NCBI RefSeq assembly: GCF_009733865.1
Contig: NZ_WOFB01000015.1
Coordinates: forward strand, 1-64,000
Reading direction: 5' to 3'
Origin: Oceanobacillus salinisoli
Lineage (GTDB): Bacteria; Bacillota; Bacilli; Bacillales; Amphibacillaceae
Length of the DNA: 64,000 nt
Position 1 is the stretch's first letter. Every line of letters begins with the position of its first letter. The notes beneath the pieces are model-generated. The model had not been told where the DNA came from. It saw nothing but the letters and a program-made list of their open reading frames with translations, and ran no database searches. The position numbers and the translations under genes are program-made. This document shows positions 61,725 through 64,000 of this stretch, piece by piece.

Positions 61725-62055
61725 TTTGCGCTTAGATGTCTAGCTCCATCGCCCAGCGACTAGCGGACTTCCCTCACCTCCGTACGATAAAGAAGACTTG
61801 CCGATTGGTGAAACCAGAGGCTTAGTCGCACTTATACCCTTGCGGTGAAAGTCAACATCAACTCACTTTTTTTAAGGAAGGCCGACTAAAAGCGGGCCAG
61901 CGCTCAGGCGTCGGCATACCCCTATAAAGGGGCATGTTTCCTTTATCTCCTACGGGGACTGTTCGGTTAACCGCCGCTTTGCGCGGCAACACCGAACCAC
62001 CTGGCATGGCCAGGCGCAGTCCGTACGTCGCTAAACGGGCGCTTGCGCTTTTCTT
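61725..62055. repeat. GC-rich dispersed-type element between rsmD and coaD
   Basis: About 330 bases clearly richer in GC than the surroundings and full of hairpins: CGGTTAACCGCCGC..GCGGCAAC, GGCATGGCC, ACCCCTATAAAGGGGCA. The ends carry GCGCTTAG and GGGCGCTTGCGCTTTT. The segments TGTCTAGCTCC and AAAAGCGCAAGCGCC are, as I recall, typical of intergenic repeats in many Bacillaceae; not verified. Its right end supplies the last codons and stop of rsmD. Confidence 0.55.
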
Positions 62056-62597
62056 AATATCGTTATTCCTATCGTTCCTCCATAATTATCTTGCTTCAAT
62101 ATTTCAAATGAATGCTTCATACCAGATAAATCCTCTTTGGGATCGTGCTCACAATAAATAATCCCATCATCAGACAACAACTGAAACTCTACAATCTGAT
62201 TTATTAATTTTACATAATCAACTTTTCCATATGGAGGATCCAATAAAATTAAATCAAATATTATTTCTCTTTTTGCAGACGCTTTCAACGCACGAAAAGC
62301 ATCTGCACGAAAAACCTCTACGCTGTCTTCCAACCTTAAAGCTTTTATATTCTCTGTTATTGTATGTACTGCTTTCGGGTGTTTATCTACAAAAACACCT
62401 GAAGTCATTCCTCTGCTTATTGCCTCTATTCCTAATGAACCACTTCCTGCAAATAAATCGAGAACCTTACCACCATCAAAAAACGGGCCAATTACTTGAA
62501 ATACGGATTCTTTCACTTTATCAGTAGTAGGTCTTGTTGATTTACCAGGAACTGCTTTTAATTGTCTTCCTTTAAATTCCCCAGCAATGACCCTCAT
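62031..62597 (-). CDS. rsmD: 16S rRNA (guanine-966 N2)-methyltransferase
   Basis: Methylates G966 of 16S rRNA. The 188-residue protein has MRVIAGEFKGRQLKAV, RPTTDKVKESVF, the SAM motif VLDLFAGSGSLGIEA and the catalytic LILLDPPYG. The start at 62597 is backed by GAGGTGG. The natural end of the family is near TIGITI-(L); the residues RKAQAPV here are coded by an intruding GC-rich element. Partner of coaD in most Firmicutes. Confidence 0.93.
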   Translation of the reverse strand: MRVIAGEFKGRQLKAVPGKSTRPTTDKVKESVFQVIGPFFDGGKVLDLFAGSGSLGIEAISRGMTSGVFVDKHPKAVHTITENIKALRLEDSVEVFRADAFRALKASAKREIIFDLILLDPPYGKVDYVKLINQIVEFQLLSDDGIIYCEHDPKEDLSGMKHSFEILKQDNYGGTIGITILRKAQAPV

Positions 62598-62699
62598 GTA
62601 TCCACCTCTATTAACGTATGTTGAAAGCAATAGTCTTTTAAGTGCGTGTTTTGAACATCCTCTTTAAACATACTTTCAAATTTTATTTGCTTTTTATCC

Positions 62700-62942
62700 T
62701 ACCATAAAAAGAGAGTGCTGCAAACTAATAAGAAATTAATTGTATTTTTAATGTATATTAAAAAATCTCCATGTACATAATAATAATGATACAACTACTT
62801 AATTAGTTGTTTCAAAACACGGAGAAGACTTAAACTTCCCCATAAGTTCTTCCTCCGGTTTCTCCTCTCCCTTTGCCTATTTGTTTTTCTTAGAAAAAAC
62901 AAAGGGACCTGCAGAATGATTTCTGCAGGTTTATTTTTTTAC
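62700..62942 (+). ncRNA. Possible small structured RNA with its own terminator
   Basis: In the 540-bp gap between ylbG and rsmD, both on the minus strand, lie plus-oriented structures: CAACTA..TAGTTG (62791-62810), GGAGAAGA..TTCTCC (62820-62866), and ACCTGCAGAA..TTCTGCAGGT followed by TTATTTTTTT (62909-62941). The U-tract is on the plus strand. No ORF with a ribosome binding site fits. Assignment as an RNA gene is inference; it could simply be a terminator. Confidence 0.35.
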
Positions 62943-63138
62943 GTTAGAAAGTATAAAATTTTAGCTTAGTAGTTACTTCTTCCATGCGGCTAAGAATGTT
63001 AGCATCCTTCCGTAAATATCATGACAAGTTGTAAATGCCCCCGCAAAGCTAAAAGTAGATGATTCAAGTAAGCTTTCAGGATAGTAACACAGGGAGTGGC
63101 CTCGCTAAATCATAGCTTTTCCAATCTTTATCTTCCCA

Positions 63139-63414
63139 TTAGATTCCCATTTTGTAATCGTATTGTTTTGCTTTATCCGGTTTAGCATTTTCATAATCTG
63201 TTCGAATAAACGGCCTATAGGATTTTTCAACCTTTGATACAAAGGGGAGTTTTAACAATTTTGTTTCTATATAATCGATATCTGCCTTGTTCACATAAAG
63301 AACAGCATACTTTAATCTCCTGGAAGCATATATTAAGTTTCCATGACGCTTAATTTGTTTCAAATTCTTCATATGTTGAAACCAAATAATCAAGCCCTGT
63401 CGATTCGTTCTCAT
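63139..63414 (-). CDS. ylbG: YlbG family protein (DUF2129)
   Basis: A 91-residue protein with the family pattern RQGLIIWFQHMKNLKQIKRHGNLIYASRRLKYAVLYV and LPFVSKVEKSYRPFIRTDYENAKPDKAKQYDYKMGI. The family is confined to Firmicutes; function unknown. GAGGAAT precedes the ATG. It is between ricF and rsmD, as in B. subtilis. Confidence 0.92.
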   Translation of the reverse strand: MRTNRQGLIIWFQHMKNLKQIKRHGNLIYASRRLKYAVLYVNKADIDYIETKLLKLPFVSKVEKSYRPFIRTDYENAKPDKAKQYDYKMGI

Positions 63415-63565
63415 TTCTAATTCCTCACTATTTCGTATAGTATATTAAAAACAGTTATAGCTACTGTGATATTTAAAAAGCAATTAAACTTAGAAAAAGA
63501 TCTTATGTATGTAAAAATAATAGTTATTCAACTAACCTTCAGAAACTACTGAAGGCTAGCCGAAT

Positions 63566-63997
63566 TTAAGAGGCGCATCCACATGCTCCCCCATGTCCAC
63601 AACCACTATCTGTCAATGCTGCCCCATCTCTAGGTGCTTTGATTTGTTCACTTACACTGTTTGCAACATATTGACTAATTTCATCCAATAGTTTTTGAAG
63701 GTTGCGTTCTGCTATTTTATAAGATGCCACTTTTTCATTCATATCCATTTCACGTTTTGTCGTTCTAACCTTTTTCATTATTTCATTGTAGTCAGGGTGA
63801 TACCTTCCAAAACGCTGTATATCGTCGTAGTGACTTTTCATATCATTAAAAGCCTTAATCAGCTTTTGCGCTTCTTTATCTTCATCAAGTGCAACCCGAG
63901 ACTTCTTGTAGTCTTCCATAACCTCTGATTCCATAACCATTTTACCAAGTTTCTCAGAATGATCCAGAATATCTACATATTCCAAAGTTGCTATCAT
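63566..63997 (-). CDS. ricF: RicF (YlbF), regulator of RNase Y and biofilm
   Basis: A 143-residue helical protein. With RicA and RicT it forms the Y-complex that modulates RNase Y-dependent mRNA processing, competence, biofilm and sporulation. The core is DEDKEAQKLIKAFNDMKSHYDDIQRFGRYHPDYNEI and the C-terminus CGHGGACGCAS has the clustered cysteines that contribute to Fe-S binding. The start (MIATLEY) matches the family, but the ribosome binding site lies beyond the window edge. Confidence 0.92.
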   Translation of the reverse strand: MIATLEYVDILDHSEKLGKMVMESEVMEDYKKSRVALDEDKEAQKLIKAFNDMKSHYDDIQRFGRYHPDYNEIMKKVRTTKREMDMNEKVASYKIAERNLQKLLDEISQYVANSVSEQIKAPRDGAALTDSGCGHGGACGCAS

Positions 63998-64000
63998 CAA

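Overview
The window comes from the chromosome of a low-GC, endospore-forming member of the Bacillaceae. The sporulation genes (sigE, sigG, spoIIGA, spoVD, spoVE, gerR-like), the bacillithiol gene bshC, Gram-positive ribosome binding sites and T-box/PyrR control all point there. Gene order follows the Bacillus subtilis ylbF-to-rpoZ segment almost gene for gene, read in reverse. A halotolerant Oceanobacillus/Virgibacillus-type lineage is my impression only and was not tested.

Layout from left to right (most genes on the minus strand): rpoZ, gmk, remA, yicC/yloC and a P-type Ca2+ ATPase; rqcH on the plus strand; a small accessory patch with a LysM-3D wall protein, a LysR regulator and a broken methyltransferase gene (7.8-10.6 kb); the complete UMP biosynthesis operon transcribed pyrR-pyrB-pyrC-carA-carB-pyrK-pyrD-pyrF-pyrE with two PyrR attenuators (10.9-21.25 kb); an RluD-type pseudouridine synthase and lspA; ileS behind a T-box; divIVA, ylmH, ylmG, sepF, ylmE, pgeF and ylmC; sigG, sigE and spoIIGA; ftsZ and ftsA; divIB; the division/cell-wall (dcw) genes spoVE, murD, mraY, murF, murE, spoVD, pbpB, ftsL, rsmH and mraZ; bshC; then the ylb block (ylbP-like GNAT, gerR-like, rpmF, ylbN, tmcAL, ylbL, ylbJ, coaD, rsmD, ylbG and ricF, whose start lies at the right edge).

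Functionally the window links pyrimidine synthesis, peptidoglycan precursor synthesis (murE/F/D, mraY), septal synthesis and division (pbpB, ftsL, divIB, ftsA, ftsZ, sepF, divIVA) and the switch to mother-cell and forespore programmes (spoIIGA/sigE/sigG, spoVD, spoVE). Genes usual at this locus in B. subtilis but not seen here include pyrP, murG, murB, the ylxW/ylxX/sbp block, ylbK and panE.

The least ordinary content is between operons. A dispersed imperfect-hairpin repeat family has copies near 2.7, 10.7, 23.0, 30.7, 31.0, 34.5, 34.9 and 58.1 kb. Copies share linker motifs, but their helices differ in sequence while staying self-complementary. At 22.8-22.93 kb, and perhaps elsewhere, a larger scaffold lacks the hairpin body. 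A second two-copy repeat (34.3 and 37.9 kb) and a GC-rich element at 61.7-62.05 kb supply the last codons of divIB and rsmD respectively. I found no convincing new multi-gene system; the coding content is standard core genome.
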